Of a DNA stretch of 42,804 nt, positions 8,117 to 17,350 are shown one piece after another (positions within the stretch are counted from its first letter, which is position 1; each line of letters opens with the position of its first letter). The stretch covers positions 1-42,804 of the forward strand of contig NZ_JABJXS010000018.1 in assembly GCF_013155275.1 (NCBI RefSeq), read 5' to 3'. The notes beneath the pieces were generated by a model, which did no database searches, had not been told where the DNA came from, and saw only the letters and a list, made by a program, of their open reading frames with translations. The stretch comes from Brenneria sp. hezel4-2-4 (lineage in GTDB: Bacteria; Pseudomonadota; Gammaproteobacteria; Enterobacterales; Enterobacteriaceae). The translations under genes and the position numbers were made by a program.

Positions 8117-8436
8117 CTTACATAAAACCAGAGAAGAACCATCTGCCGGGAAGTATGAATAGCGGCGACCAGGCCATTTTGCAGATGGCGCGAGTGAGTC
8201 CTAATACCCGAGCCCCCTTCTCCATCACAGTAACCCGTTAAAAAACATCATTTCAGATATCCAGTTTTCCGTATATCCACGCCACTCCGTAATCCACCAT
8301 TCCCCCGGCAAGTCGCTGCTGTCGCAGCACCCGGTGAACGCCGTTCACGCCCCCGAATGCTCATACACCTGAAAACGAGCGACGCCTTACGCGCTGGTGC
8401 ATGCCCTTCACATTATTCTGATATCGGAGAACCAAT
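8117..8436. other. 320-base non-coding stretch with palindromes, upstream of the radC-like gene
   Basis: No frame here looks coding. The DNA is GC-rich and contains short dyads, including GTGAAC-gcc-GTTCAC near 8331-8345 and a GCTGCTGTCGCAGC hairpin near 8314-8327. It ends with CGGAGA, the ribosome binding site of the gene at 8437. It could be a leader RNA, an operator region or part of a transfer origin; none can be shown from this sequence alone. Confidence 0.35.
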
Positions 8437-8922
8437 ATGTCTGAATTAATCCAATATGGCCTTTTTTCGCCTACGGACAAAATGCTGATTGCCCGAGCTA
8501 TCCAGGCAATCGAAAAACAATTTATCGGTGCATCTGAGAATACGCCGGTTTTTACCGACAACCAGATGGCGGTTGATTATCTGCGTTTACAACTGTGCGA
8601 CCATGACCGGGAACATTTTATGGTGCTGTTTCTTAACTCTCAGAACAGGTTAATTGCCGCAGAGAAAGTCTTCAGCGGCAGTCTGGCGTCTGTGGAAGTT
8701 CATCCGCGAATTATTGCCCGCAAGGCGCTCATTCATAATTCCAGAAGCCTGATTCTGGCGCATAATCACCCTTCGGGTAATGCACTTCCCAGCCAGGCGG
8801 ACAGGGTGCTCACCCGTAATATGGTGCAGTGCCTTTCCCTCTTCGACATTAACATTCTGGACCATATTATTATCACGCCCGGCGATGCGTATTATGCCTT
8901 TTCCCAACATGGTGAAATATAA
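8437..8922 (+). CDS. radC: RadC-like JAMM-domain protein
   Basis: A 161-residue protein of the RadC/YeeS family typical of ICEs, plasmids and prophages. The JAMM metal motif is complete: E76 in AAEKVFSG, then H109, H111, S113 and D122 in AHNHPSGNALPSQAD. Like other mobile-element members it lacks the N-terminal helix-hairpin-helix part of chromosomal RadC. The biochemical role is unsettled; links to recombination or repair are historical, and metallopeptidase activity is only inferred from the fold. It has its own ribosome binding site (CGGAGA, 8425-8430) and terminator (8927-8955), so it is probably monocistronic. Confidence 0.85.
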   Translation: MSELIQYGLFSPTDKMLIARAIQAIEKQFIGASENTPVFTDNQMAVDYLRLQLCDHDREHFMVLFLNSQNRLIAAEKVFSGSLASVEVHPRIIARKALIHNSRSLILAHNHPSGNALPSQADRVLTRNMVQCLSLFDINILDHIIITPGDAYYAFSQHGEI

Positions 8923-8926
8923 TCTG

Positions 8927-8955
8927 AAAGCACCCTTCAATGGAGGGTGCTTTTT
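8927..8955 (+). terminator. Rho-independent terminator after the radC-like gene
   Basis: AAAGCACCCTTC and GAGGGTGCTTTTT form a GC-rich hairpin with a four-base loop and T tail, starting about five bases after the TAA. The following 290 bases to the parA start hold no gene that I recognise. Confidence 0.8.
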
Positions 8956-9245
8956 AATTATGCATTCATGAAAAATGGATTTTGTTATTATCTTTGACGA
9001 ACTAAAAAGGGAAAGGGCCAACGGCAAGGGATAAAGGTTTTTAAGGGTAACAGGCTTTACCGAAAGGGCCAGAGGCAAAAGGCTATTTCCCTGAACAGGA
9101 AATCCTGTTTTCATGCATTCAGTCTTTAATAAAACATGCTGGATCTGTTTTTAATTAATTACCGACCAATTAGTGATTTTCCGTCAGAGTTTCTCTTGCA
9201 TTCATTCTTTTGGCTTTTCAGTATTTCATGAATTCAGGAGATCTT

Positions 9246-9878
9246 ATGATCATCAGCTTTATCAGCCAGAAAGGTGGCGTCAGCCGTTCAACGCTCGCCC
9301 GCGCCACTGCCGTTGAACTCATTCACTCAGGCAAAAAAGTACATCTCGCCGATCTGGACAGCCAGCAGCAAACGTCCGCCAAATGGGCGGAGCGCCGCGA
9401 CAACGCCGGTATTTCTCCCGCAGTGGAAACCGGCGTTTATCGCCGTCACGACGTGGCGCTAAAAGTCGCAAACAGTTATCAGTGCCTTATCATCGATACC
9501 CGTCCATTTGTCGATATCTCCTCTCTCGATATCGCCCGTCAGTCAAACCTCGTCGTGATCGCCACCGGCACCTCGCTGGATGACCTGGAACCCTCACTGC
9601 TGTTGGGCCATGAACTGGTGCACAGAGGCATTCCCCACAACCGGTTGTTTTATGTGGTCAGCAAAGCGCCCAGCCAGGCCGAAGGCCGTTCCGCCTGTCA
9701 GACCATCACCGCCTGGCAGTTTGCCTGCGCGCACACGTTCCTCACGTTTAAACCGGGTTACAGCATTGCACTGGATGCTGGACTGTCCATCACAGAAACG
9801 CCGTGGAAAACGTTGAACCGACGCGCAAAAAACGTGATCCACGAAATTTGTGGTCGTGCAGCCCGTCCCCAGCCTTAA
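9246..9878 (+). CDS. parA: ParA/Soj-like ATPase of the ICE
   Basis: A 210-residue P-loop ATPase of the ParA/MinD group. The start is set at the ATG at 9246 with AGGAG six bases upstream, rather than at 9210. The deviant Walker A is KGGVSRST (residues 9-16): the signature lysine K9 is present, but the usual P-loop lysine before Ser/Thr is replaced by R14. The Walker A' aspartate is in LADLDSQQQ and Walker B in CLIIDTRPF. ParA proteins partition or stabilise plasmids and excised ICEs. It is followed by a 71-residue putative DNA-binding partner (9959) and the relaxase, so it heads the maintenance/mobilisation segment. The Lys-to-Arg change could lower ATP hydrolysis. Confidence 0.85.
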   Translation: MIISFISQKGGVSRSTLARATAVELIHSGKKVHLADLDSQQQTSAKWAERRDNAGISPAVETGVYRRHDVALKVANSYQCLIIDTRPFVDISSLDIARQSNLVVIATGTSLDDLEPSLLLGHELVHRGIPHNRLFYVVSKAPSQAEGRSACQTITAWQFACAHTFLTFKPGYSIALDAGLSITETPWKTLNRRAKNVIHEICGRAARPQP

Positions 9879-9958
9879 TTTCTTCCTGCCTGAAAACAGG
9901 AAAGAAGAAAAATCGGCATTCATGATTTCAGGCTCTTTCGGCATTCAGGACTTCCGAT

Positions 9959-10174
9959 ATGGCAAAAAAATCCGTACTCAAGTTGACGCCCCTTGCACCC
10001 CGTCCACTGGAGGTAACGAGCACCGAGCACCAGACCGACAATACAAAACCCATTCAGATCCGCATCGATCCCCTGATGCACCGGGAAATCAAGGCGTTTG
10101 CCGCCGAGCAGGGAAAAACCATCACGGCATTTTTACTGGAGTGCTACCAGTTTTACCGCCAGATGAACAAATAA
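9959..10174 (+). CDS. Small putative ribbon-helix-helix partner of ParA
   Basis: A 71-residue protein with a disordered N-terminal half. Its carboxy half has a beta strand (KPIQIRIDP) and two helices (LMHREIKAFAAEQ, TITAFLLECYQFYR), the pattern of a ribbon-helix-helix DNA-binding domain. Lying about 80 bases after the ParA gene, it may act as the centromere-binding or repressor partner, as ParB-like small RHH proteins do in plasmids. This is inference from fold and position. The traI start is 21 bases downstream, so the three genes are probably one transcript. Confidence 0.65.
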   Translation: MAKKSVLKLTPLAPRPLEVTSTEHQTDNTKPIQIRIDPLMHREIKAFAAEQGKTITAFLLECYQFYRQMNK

Positions 10175-10194
10175 CATCATGACAGGTCACCATC

Positions 10195-12033
10195 ATGAAA
10201 ACCGGCATTCATGCAAAACTGAAATGGCTCACCAGCAAAAAGTCAATACCCGAACCGGCAACAGCCCCTGTCTATCAGGAAATCACTACCGGCTGGCTAT
10301 ATCCGCAGAAAGCAGAAGCGCTGCTCGTCACCCCATTGCGCCGACAACTGATGAAAATCATCTGGCAGAGAACATCGTTACCCGTCGCATTATTCAAGGA
10401 ACTGTATCAACGCCCGATTGCACGTTTTTCCGAACTGGTACAACAGTTCCCGGCCTCCGAATATCATCATCACTCGCATCCGGGAGGGTTGCTGGATCAC
10501 ACGCTGGAGGTCATGGCATTTGCGGCAAAGCTGCGCCAGCGCCATCTCCTTCCCGTTGGCGCGGCGCCGGAAGAGCAGGCCCGAGAAGCCGAAGCCTGGA
10601 CAGCGGGGATACTTTATGCCGCTCTGCTGCATGATATCGGAAAAATAGTAACGGATATTGAAGTCATGACCGACGATAACCAGCGCTGGTTGCCGTGGAT
10701 GGGGCCGCTGGCGCAACCCTATCGCCTGAAATACCAAAAAAACCGCGATCACCGGCTCCACCCGGCGATCGGAAGCCTGCTGGCCCTACAGATCCTGCCG
10801 GTTTCGGCGCTCAACTGGCTGGCGCAGTACCGGGAACTCAACGAATCCTTCCTGTATTGTATCAGCGGCCATTATGACAACGCGGGTGTACTGGGTGAAC
10901 TGGTACAGGAAGCGGATCGCGCATCAGTGGCACAGTTTATGGGGGGCAATGCCAGCCAGACGCTGACCCGCCCGGCATCCTCGCTGCCGGAACAACTCCT
11001 CTCTGCCCTGCGGGAACTGGTGAGAGCGGAATTCAAGCTAAGTAACCCAAGTTCAGGCTCCGATGGCTGGCTAACGGACGACGCGCTTTGGCTGATCAGC
11101 AAAACCACCGCCGACAGAGCGCGGGCGTGGTTGTTGCAACAGGGCGTAACCAGCGTACCTGAAAGCAATGTCCGGCTATTTGATGAAATGCAGGCGCATG
11201 GGCTGATTGTTCCCACGCAGGACGGTAAGGCGGTCTGGTCATGCACCGTCACCGCTGACAGCGGCTGGACGCCGGGCCGCCCACTAACATTGTTGCGCCT
11301 AGCGCCATCACGGATCTGGCCGAACTCAGAAGATCGACCCACGCCGTTTTCCGGAAAAGTGATACCAGGTAGTACGGCGACGACCATAGCCACTGAAAGA
11401 GGAAAAGCTGACAGCCAAACCGCTCCCGACATTACTGCACCTGAAAACGAACTCAGTGAGTTGGCTTTTTCTCTGTTTGCACCACCGGAACAGGAAATCG
11501 ATAAACACATCCTGCCCGCATCGACAGATATAGTTGATGAATTACCGAAAGTTCAGCCCGGACAGGTAGAAGCAGAGACAGGCGGCAGGGAAAACGTCAG
11601 TCGGCAACCAGAGACGCCACGTCCCGTTGCCGTACCCGAAACCGCTCAGGTTACGGATACCGGTTTTATCGACTGGCTCAGGGAAGGCATACGAACCTAT
11701 AAAATTGCGGTAAACGACACGCTGGCAAGGATCCATATGGTCGAAGGCAAAGCGTTTCTGGTCTCACCGGAAATCTTTAAGCTGTACGTCAAAACCACTA
11801 CCGGCGCAACCGGCGATGAATGGAAACAGGTGCAGAAAGCATTCCAGAAACTGAAACTCCACCAGCGCGGCAACGATGGCATCAACATTTTCGTTTGCGA
11901 AGTGAAAGGTCCGCGTAAAACGCGTCGGGTGAAGGGGTATCTGCTAAACAGGCCGGAAGATATATTTGATGAAGCTGTGCCAGAGGATAATCCTTATTTG
12001 TCGGTTGTTACGGACATTCAAAGCGGTAGATGA
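10195..12033 (+). CDS. traI: MOBH-family relaxase TraI of the ICE
   Basis: A 612-residue relaxase of the TIGR03760/TraI_2 type. The HD-hydrolase-like catalytic domain occupies the first third: HHHSHPGG (91-98), H102 in DHTLEV, and LLHDIGK with the HD pair at 146-147, the hallmark of the MOBH class. A Pro/Glu-rich linker (about 380-490) leads to the TraI_2_C domain, starting at about TGFIDWLREGIRTYKIAVND and ending near 590. The enzyme would nick the element at oriT and pilot the strand into the secretion channel. It lies after the ParA/RHH pair and, as in related ICEs, near the integrase end; here the CBASS operon and IS elements separate it from int. Confidence 0.9.
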   Translation: MKTGIHAKLKWLTSKKSIPEPATAPVYQEITTGWLYPQKAEALLVTPLRRQLMKIIWQRTSLPVALFKELYQRPIARFSELVQQFPASEYHHHSHPGGLLDHTLEVMAFAAKLRQRHLLPVGAAPEEQAREAEAWTAGILYAALLHDIGKIVTDIEVMTDDNQRWLPWMGPLAQPYRLKYQKNRDHRLHPAIGSLLALQILPVSALNWLAQYRELNESFLYCISGHYDNAGVLGELVQEADRASVAQFMGGNASQTLTRPASSLPEQLLSALRELVRAEFKLSNPSSGSDGWLTDDALWLISKTTADRARAWLLQQGVTSVPESNVRLFDEMQAHGLIVPTQDGKAVWSCTVTADSGWTPGRPLTLLRLAPSRIWPNSEDRPTPFSGKVIPGSTATTIATERGKADSQTAPDITAPENELSELAFSLFAPPEQEIDKHILPASTDIVDELPKVQPGQVEAETGGRENVSRQPETPRPVAVPETAQVTDTGFIDWLREGIRTYKIAVNDTLARIHMVEGKAFLVSPEIFKLYVKTTTGATGDEWKQVQKAFQKLKLHQRGNDGINIFVCEVKGPRKTRRVKGYLLNRPEDIFDEAVPEDNPYLSVVTDIQSGR

Positions 12034-12216
12034 CTTTAACCATATAGCGCTATTATCAGACAGTCGGGTATGGTTAAGGGACATAAAGGAATACATACGA
12101 CCCGCCCAGAGCGTTCCCCACGATATACCTTACGCGGAGATTAAACTGCGAATTTATTTTACTTACCCATGTTAATCCAGAAGTATAATTTACCTTCATG
12201 CTAAAAATTAGAGTTA

Positions 12217-12246
12217 TTGACTTATTTTTAAAGCACTGGTTATTTG
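12217..12246 (+). promoter_or_regulatory. Possible promoter of the CBASS operon
   Basis: TTGACT (12217-12222) and TATTTG (12241-12246) are 18 bases apart in an AT-rich stretch that follows the relaxase gene. The -10 is weak, so this is only a candidate. The 274 bases between traI and the CBASS start contain no gene that I recognise. Confidence 0.3.
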
Positions 12247-12307
12247 TACATTGAAAAGGAAAAAAACAGACACATTTATAAGCTATCTTTCCGAGAGGGA
12301 GTTAGCG

Positions 12308-13378
12308 ATGTCTGACGTAAGTGCAGTGAATAATTACAACGTTCGGATACTTAGTCTGAATGGTGGTGGGGCTAGGGGGATGTTTACTATCAGTGTCCTT
12401 GCAGAGATTGAGAGGATACTTGCCAGTAAACACCCTAGCCAAGACATCAAAATTGGTGACTATTTTGATCTCATTACTGGAACATCAATAGGCGGTATAT
12501 TGGCTCTCGGGCTTGCTACAGGCAAGAGTGCTCGCGATCTGGAACGAGCCTTCTTCGTTAAAGCGAATGACATTTTTCCAACCAGATGGTGGCTGACCAA
12601 CCTGGTTAAGTCACTTGTTGCTCCTATTTACAGTAGCTTGCCCCTCCGGGAAACCGTTGAAGAAATGATAGGAGCTGAAACCACCTTTAATGACCTGACC
12701 CGGCGAGTGATGGTTCCGGCAGTAAACCTTTCAACAGGAAAGCCGCAGTTTTTCAAGACACCACATAACCCTGATTTCACCCGCGACGGGCCGCTAAAAT
12801 TGATTGATGCCGCGCTCGCAACCTCCGCCGCACCAACGTACTTTGCCCCGCACTATTGCAAAGATCTCCGCGCGTATTTTGCTGATGGGGGTTTGGTTGC
12901 TAACAACCCTAGTTACATAGGACTTCTGGAAGTGTTCAGGGATATGAAGTCTGACTTTAATGTAGCCCACAAAGACATACACATACTCAATATCGGTACT
13001 GTCGGTGAAGAATACTCACTTAGTCCAAGGCTTCTGAGCAAAAAATGGTGGAGTGGATACTGCCACCTGTGGGGAGTGGGTAAACGACTGGTGCTTACAA
13101 CCATGACGGCTAACCAGCATCTTCATAAAAATATGCTCCTGCGTGAGCTTACTCTCCATGACGCGTTCGATAACTATATCTACTTGGATGAAGTTATCCC
13201 CAATGAAGCAGCCAGTGATATCACTCTGGATAATGCCACGAAGAGTTCCCTGGAAAATCTAAGCGCAAGGGGAACACAACTCGCTAATGTGCAGTTCGCT
13301 CAGAATCAGAAGCTTAAGAACTTTTTCACTACACCTGCAAAACCCTTTAGGCGCACAATCGCGCAGGAGATACTCTGA
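12308..13378 (+). CDS. capV: CBASS effector: patatin-like phospholipase CapV
   Basis: A 356-residue patatin phospholipase. The frame is open from a TTG at 12251, but the ATG at 12308 has GAGAGGGAG ahead of it and gives the length expected for CapV. Visible features are the oxyanion loop NGGGARG, the nucleophile S60 in TGTSIGG and D193 in FADGGLVANN, the Ser-Asp dyad. In type II CBASS this enzyme is switched on by the cyclic dinucleotide made by the adjacent cyclase (3',3'-cGAMP in Vibrio cholerae) and destroys the inner membrane of phage-infected cells. It is first of four tightly overlapping genes. Base composition is lower in GC than the flanking ICE genes, consistent with a cargo insertion. 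Confidence 0.92.
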   Translation: MSDVSAVNNYNVRILSLNGGGARGMFTISVLAEIERILASKHPSQDIKIGDYFDLITGTSIGGILALGLATGKSARDLERAFFVKANDIFPTRWWLTNLVKSLVAPIYSSLPLRETVEEMIGAETTFNDLTRRVMVPAVNLSTGKPQFFKTPHNPDFTRDGPLKLIDAALATSAAPTYFAPHYCKDLRAYFADGGLVANNPSYIGLLEVFRDMKSDFNVAHKDIHILNIGTVGEEYSLSPRLLSKKWWSGYCHLWGVGKRLVLTTMTANQHLHKNMLLRELTLHDAFDNYIYLDEVIPNEAASDITLDNATKSSLENLSARGTQLANVQFAQNQKLKNFFTTPAKPFRRTIAQEIL

Positions 13379-14676
13379 TGCGTTGGGATTTTAACAATTA
13401 CTACAGCCACAATGTGGATGGCTTAATCAGTAAACTCAAACTGGGAAAGACTGAATCCGATAAACTGAAAGCGCTTCGCCAGAAAGTCCGTGAGAGAACG
13501 AGAGATGTATTTAAGGAAGCCCGGGAAGTCGCTACTGACGTCAGAAGGCAAACATTGACACTTGAGAGCGTCAGGTTAAAACTGGAGCAAACGAATGTTC
13601 GCTACCTCTCGCCCTCAGACCGTGCTGATCTTGCACGGCTCATTTTTGAAATGGAAGATGAAGCACGAGATGATTTCATCAAATTTCAGCCTCGTTTCTG
13701 GACTCAGGGAAGCTTTCAGTACGATACGTTAAACAGGCCTTTTCATCCGGGGCAGGAAATGGATATAGATGATGGTACCTATATGCCCATGACCGTATTT
13801 GAATCCGAACCTAGCATTGGCCACACTCTGCTACTTCTACTCGTAGATACTTCACTGAAATCGTTAGAAGCTGAAAACGATGGATGGAGATTTGAAGAAA
13901 AGAATACATGTGGCCGCATTAAAATTCCTCATGAGAAAACACACATTGATGTGCCTATGTATGCGATCCCGAAAGAGCAATTTCAGACCAAACAAACCGC
14001 AGCAGATTCTGCACACGTCATAAAGGCAAATTCGATGTTTGAGTCTGTAGCTATGAATAGGGATTTGCGCGAGGCATATGTCGTTGAGTCCGACAAAGTC
14101 AATTTAGCACTACGTGATGGGGTAAAAAGGTGGTCGATAAGCGACCCCAAAATTGTTGAAGACTGGTTTAACGACAGTTGCAAGCGCATCGGAGGGCACC
14201 TTCGTTCAATTTGCCGCTTTATGAAAGCCTGGAGAGATGCTCAATGGGAAGTTGGAGGCCCTTCATCAATCAGTCTGATGACTGCCGTGGTAAACATCCT
14301 CGACAGAGAGGATCATAATGGTTCCGACCTCACCGAGACGATGAAACTCGTTGCCAGACTACTGCCTGATGAATTCTGTAGTGGTCTGGAAAGTCCCGAC
14401 GATACTGATGACAAGTTACTGTTCCCGGCTGAATGCGATCATAATGTACACCAGAGAACCATCGTTGAAACTATGAGAAGCTTACAGGGTATTTTACTTG
14501 ATGCTGAGAGCTCAGGCAGCAGAGAAGATGCGCTACATAAAATGAATGAAGCATTTGGGAAACGAGTAACTAATGCTTCGTTAATCACATCAATTGCTGC
14601 GGCTCCGGCATTTCACAATTTGCCATCTAAAGAGCCTGCACCCGTGAAAATCAACAAAACGATGGTAAGTGGCTGA
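13378..14676 (+). CDS. dncV: CBASS cyclic-dinucleotide synthase, DncV type (CD-NTase)
   Basis: A 432-residue nucleotidyltransferase very like V. cholerae DncV in size and layout. The GS motif is G111-S112 in TQGSFQYDT, and the metal-binding acids are D129 and D131 in EMDIDDG, nearly the same numbers as DncV D131/D133. The expected product is 3',3'-cGAMP or a related cyclic dinucleotide that activates the upstream phospholipase. The ATG overlaps the capV stop (TGATG), with AGGAGA eight bases ahead, and the stop overlaps cap2. The carboxy terminus is probably the site conjugated by Cap2 to prime the enzyme, as known for the family. Confidence 0.93.
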   Translation: MRWDFNNYYSHNVDGLISKLKLGKTESDKLKALRQKVRERTRDVFKEAREVATDVRRQTLTLESVRLKLEQTNVRYLSPSDRADLARLIFEMEDEARDDFIKFQPRFWTQGSFQYDTLNRPFHPGQEMDIDDGTYMPMTVFESEPSIGHTLLLLLVDTSLKSLEAENDGWRFEEKNTCGRIKIPHEKTHIDVPMYAIPKEQFQTKQTAADSAHVIKANSMFESVAMNRDLREAYVVESDKVNLALRDGVKRWSISDPKIVEDWFNDSCKRIGGHLRSICRFMKAWRDAQWEVGGPSSISLMTAVVNILDREDHNGSDLTETMKLVARLLPDEFCSGLESPDDTDDKLLFPAECDHNVHQRTIVETMRSLQGILLDAESSGSREDALHKMNEAFGKRVTNASLITSIAAAPAFHNLPSKEPAPVKINKTMVSG

Positions 14677-16445
14677 TGGAGGAAGGGCTACTTCATAAAG
14701 TGATGACAGGTTGCGGGTATCGCTATACACGTGCTCGCAATCTGCCTGAGAAGGCTATTCTGCACAGCCAGGATCGTCGGAAAGGCTTTTATACGAAAGA
14801 ATACGAGACTATCGCAGGTAACTTTAATATTGCTCTTGTGATCCACTCTGACCCATTTACTGAACTACCGATAGCTTGCATTTTTGAACTCCCTGAGCAA
14901 TTCAGAGACCGTCTTATGCCCCATGTCAGTCTTGAAGGGATCCTATGTTATGTAGAACAAATGGAGGCGGACTGGGATTCCAACGACCTAGAAGGAACAT
15001 ATAGAGAAGTTGATACACAGATACACAGAACTCTAGTTAACTCGGTATTAGCAGCTATAGAAGGGCAGAATGATAAGAGAGAACTGGAAGGCGAATTTAC
15101 CACATACTGGCGACCCAGTGAGAGCCTGTTTATTCTGTCAAACGCAAGCCGGGAGACAAAACTTAAAACTCGTTTGTCGAAATCATTAACGCCTGATGGT
15201 ACCCCCAGACTGGAGTATATAACGGTTGAGGAATCGTCACCGGAGGACTCGGAAAGTGTTATTACAAAATGGCTTAAGCAAAGGTATCTCCACCTGAGCT
15301 CGTTAAAAGAATACCTTATCAATACGCACTACATTTCTGTAAACCCCTGCCGCCTTGCCGGGATGAAATGGCCACCGGCTTCATTTCGGGACTTATTGGA
15401 TTGGCTTGAAAAGGCGGATCGCAATGCCAGAGATAGAGTCATTGAACACATCAAAGCGGAAGGCAAGAAAAGGTACATTTTTCTCTTTGATATTTTCAAC
15501 CAGGATATCTTTGCTATTTATGTTGAGTTCAACACAAAGTCTATTGATTTCAGGAGACATAAGAGATCAGCCAAAAACTCAACCGCCAAATTAGCTACAA
15601 TGTTGGGTGGCAAAAGCGTTTGTACAGCGTATCAAAGACTGGAGGTTATTCGTGCGGATATTGCGACATTACTTAGCCGAAATTCCCGGCGAGAAGGGGC
15701 AGCAAATCTATCAGAAAAGTGTATAGCTCTGGTCGGCTGTGGAACAATTGGTGGGTATCTTGCGGAATTATTACTCCGGAACGGGGCTGGATGCGGTAAA
15801 GGTTTCCTGCACCTCTATGATGATGATTTATATAAACCAAGTAATTTTGGTCGCCATCCCTTATCGTCACATGATTTTGGGTGGCCCAAATCCCTTTCAC
15901 TTGCAACAAGACTCCAGGACTCCGTGCATTTACAGACGAAGGTTGTCGGATTTATAAAACAATTCACTATCAGTACTGATGTAATGCAGAAATACGACAT
16001 TATTATTGATGCAACAGGCCGTCCTCCGGTATCCAAGCGTATGGCTGCGATAGTAAGAGAGATTCCCCCAGAGCAAAGACCAATAGTTATTCACGCATTT
16101 AATGATGGTAACGGACGAGCATCAAAAGTTTTAATCGATGACGGTCGAAGCTGCTATGTGTGTATGGTTTCTAATCCCGCAAAATACCGCAACGAGATCG
16201 ATTCACGATTTTACAATCTCGATATATCAAGTGAAAAAAGCAAAAGCTGTGGTAGCACTTACACACCTTATGATGCGGCGGTGAGTAGTATAACTGCATC
16301 TTTAGCTCAACTGGCGGTGTTGAGTATTCTCGAACCCGAGCTGAAGTGGACTTATAGTGAACATATGCTTGAGGGTGGACGTTCGCTCAAACCTCAATTT
16401 TTGCCACGCCAGCCTAACTGCCCTATATGTAATGAACATAAATGA
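14676..16445 (+). CDS. cap2: CBASS E1-E2 fusion protein Cap2
   Basis: A 589-residue fusion of an N-terminal E2-like and a C-terminal ThiF/E1-like domain. The candidate E2 cysteine is C91 in GILCYVEQM. The E1 nucleotide-binding loop is LVGCGTIGGYLAE near 350-365, the candidate E1 catalytic cysteine is C525 in SKSCGSTYT, and two CxxC pairs (CYVC, CPIC) look like a zinc site. In known type II CBASS, Cap2 conjugates the cyclase carboxy terminus to cellular targets through a ubiquitin-like mechanism, raising cGAMP output. The start overlaps the dncV stop (TGATG). The last 14 bases overlap cap3 in another frame. Confidence 0.92.
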   Translation: MEEGLLHKVMTGCGYRYTRARNLPEKAILHSQDRRKGFYTKEYETIAGNFNIALVIHSDPFTELPIACIFELPEQFRDRLMPHVSLEGILCYVEQMEADWDSNDLEGTYREVDTQIHRTLVNSVLAAIEGQNDKRELEGEFTTYWRPSESLFILSNASRETKLKTRLSKSLTPDGTPRLEYITVEESSPEDSESVITKWLKQRYLHLSSLKEYLINTHYISVNPCRLAGMKWPPASFRDLLDWLEKADRNARDRVIEHIKAEGKKRYIFLFDIFNQDIFAIYVEFNTKSIDFRRHKRSAKNSTAKLATMLGGKSVCTAYQRLEVIRADIATLLSRNSRREGAANLSEKCIALVGCGTIGGYLAELLLRNGAGCGKGFLHLYDDDLYKPSNFGRHPLSSHDFGWPKSLSLATRLQDSVHLQTKVVGFIKQFTISTDVMQKYDIIIDATGRPPVSKRMAAIVREIPPEQRPIVIHAFNDGNGRASKVLIDDGRSCYVCMVSNPAKYRNEIDSRFYNLDISSEKSKSCGSTYTPYDAAVSSITASLAQLAVLSILEPELKWTYSEHMLEGGRSLKPQFLPRQPNCPICNEHK

Positions 16446-16911
16446 ATTGGTATTCATCGATGATTTTAACAATCATGTCGTTATCATGAGTGAGGTCGTG
16501 CAACGGCTCAATTCATATCGTCAAATGCATTATGCTAGTACCGAGGCTGGAGGGACCCTGATAGGAGAACGCCGGGGGCAACACATTGTCATCACTAACA
16601 TTTCGGAGCCCGGTTCTGGTGATATCAGGTCACGTAATCAGGTAGATAGAAAAGGTGTTCACCATCAGCAAAAAATTGACGAATTATTTCAACAATCAGA
16701 CGGCTTCCTTGTTTATTTGGGCGAATGGCATACACATCCCGAAGATTTTCCGCAACCATCGTATACAGACATAAAATCTTGGCTGACCGGGCTAAAAGTA
16801 ACTGAACCAATGGTCATGCTTATTGTGGGCAGAAAAAGAGTATGGGGAGGTAAAAAATATTGTAATGACATAAAAATTTTAAAAGAGAAAATAAGTAATA
16901 GCCAGGATTAA
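16432..16911 (+). CDS. cap3: CBASS JAMM isopeptidase Cap3
   Basis: A 159-residue JAB/JAMM metallopeptidase. The frame is open from 16357, but the ATG at 16432, inside the end of cap2, fits the family start (MNINELVFIDD). The metal motif is complete: E38 in STEAGGTLIGER, H100 and H102 in GEWHTHPEDF, S110 and D113. Cap3 removes Cap2-made conjugates from the cyclase and so keeps the defence in check. It is last in the operon. With capV, dncV and cap2 it completes a V. cholerae El Tor-type II-A CBASS. The DNA after the TAA is short AT-rich sequence running into an IS256 remnant. Confidence 0.9.
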   Translation: MNINELVFIDDFNNHVVIMSEVVQRLNSYRQMHYASTEAGGTLIGERRGQHIVITNISEPGSGDIRSRNQVDRKGVHHQQKIDELFQQSDGFLVYLGEWHTHPEDFPQPSYTDIKSWLTGLKVTEPMVMLIVGRKRVWGGKKYCNDIKILKEKISNSQD

Positions 16912-17009
16912 TGGCCCATATGTATTAGCTATATTAGCTCATAGCTGCTCTGAGATATTAGCCGCCATTAACTACTGGATATTTTGTGGATACTGTCCTG
17001 TCAGATATT

Positions 17010-17328
17010 TCAAGTTCGGAACGGCGGCGCTGACCTGTCAACGCTGTACGGTTATCCGTCTGATATCCGCAAGGCGATTTACACCACCAACGCTATTGAG
17101 TCGCTGAATAGCGTAATCCGGCATGCGATTAAAAAACGTAAGGTGTTCCCATCAGACGACTCGGTAAAGAAGGTGATATGGCTGGCGATAGAGACGGCGT
17201 CAAAGAAATGGACAATGCCGCTGAGGGACTGGCGGTTGGCCATGAGCCGCTTTATTATCGAGTTCGGTGATCGTGCGAGCGATCACCTTTAAATGAGATG
17301 GCGATTAAACAGAATCGTGGACAGGCTC
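17010..17328 (+). pseudogene. 3' end of a truncated IS256-family element
   Basis: The frame through 17292 reads as the last quarter of a Mutator/IS256 transposase (NAIESLNSVIRHAIKKRKVF includes the catalytic Glu) and closely resembles the same part of the complete copy just downstream. Everything before about 17010-17025 is missing. A right terminal repeat follows at 17300-17328, whose complement begins GAGCCTGTCCACGATTCTG. The fragment is inactive. It differs from the complete neighbour, so it is an older, separate insertion. Confidence 0.85.
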
Positions 17329-17350
17329 CAAAAATGAAAAAGACGATCCG

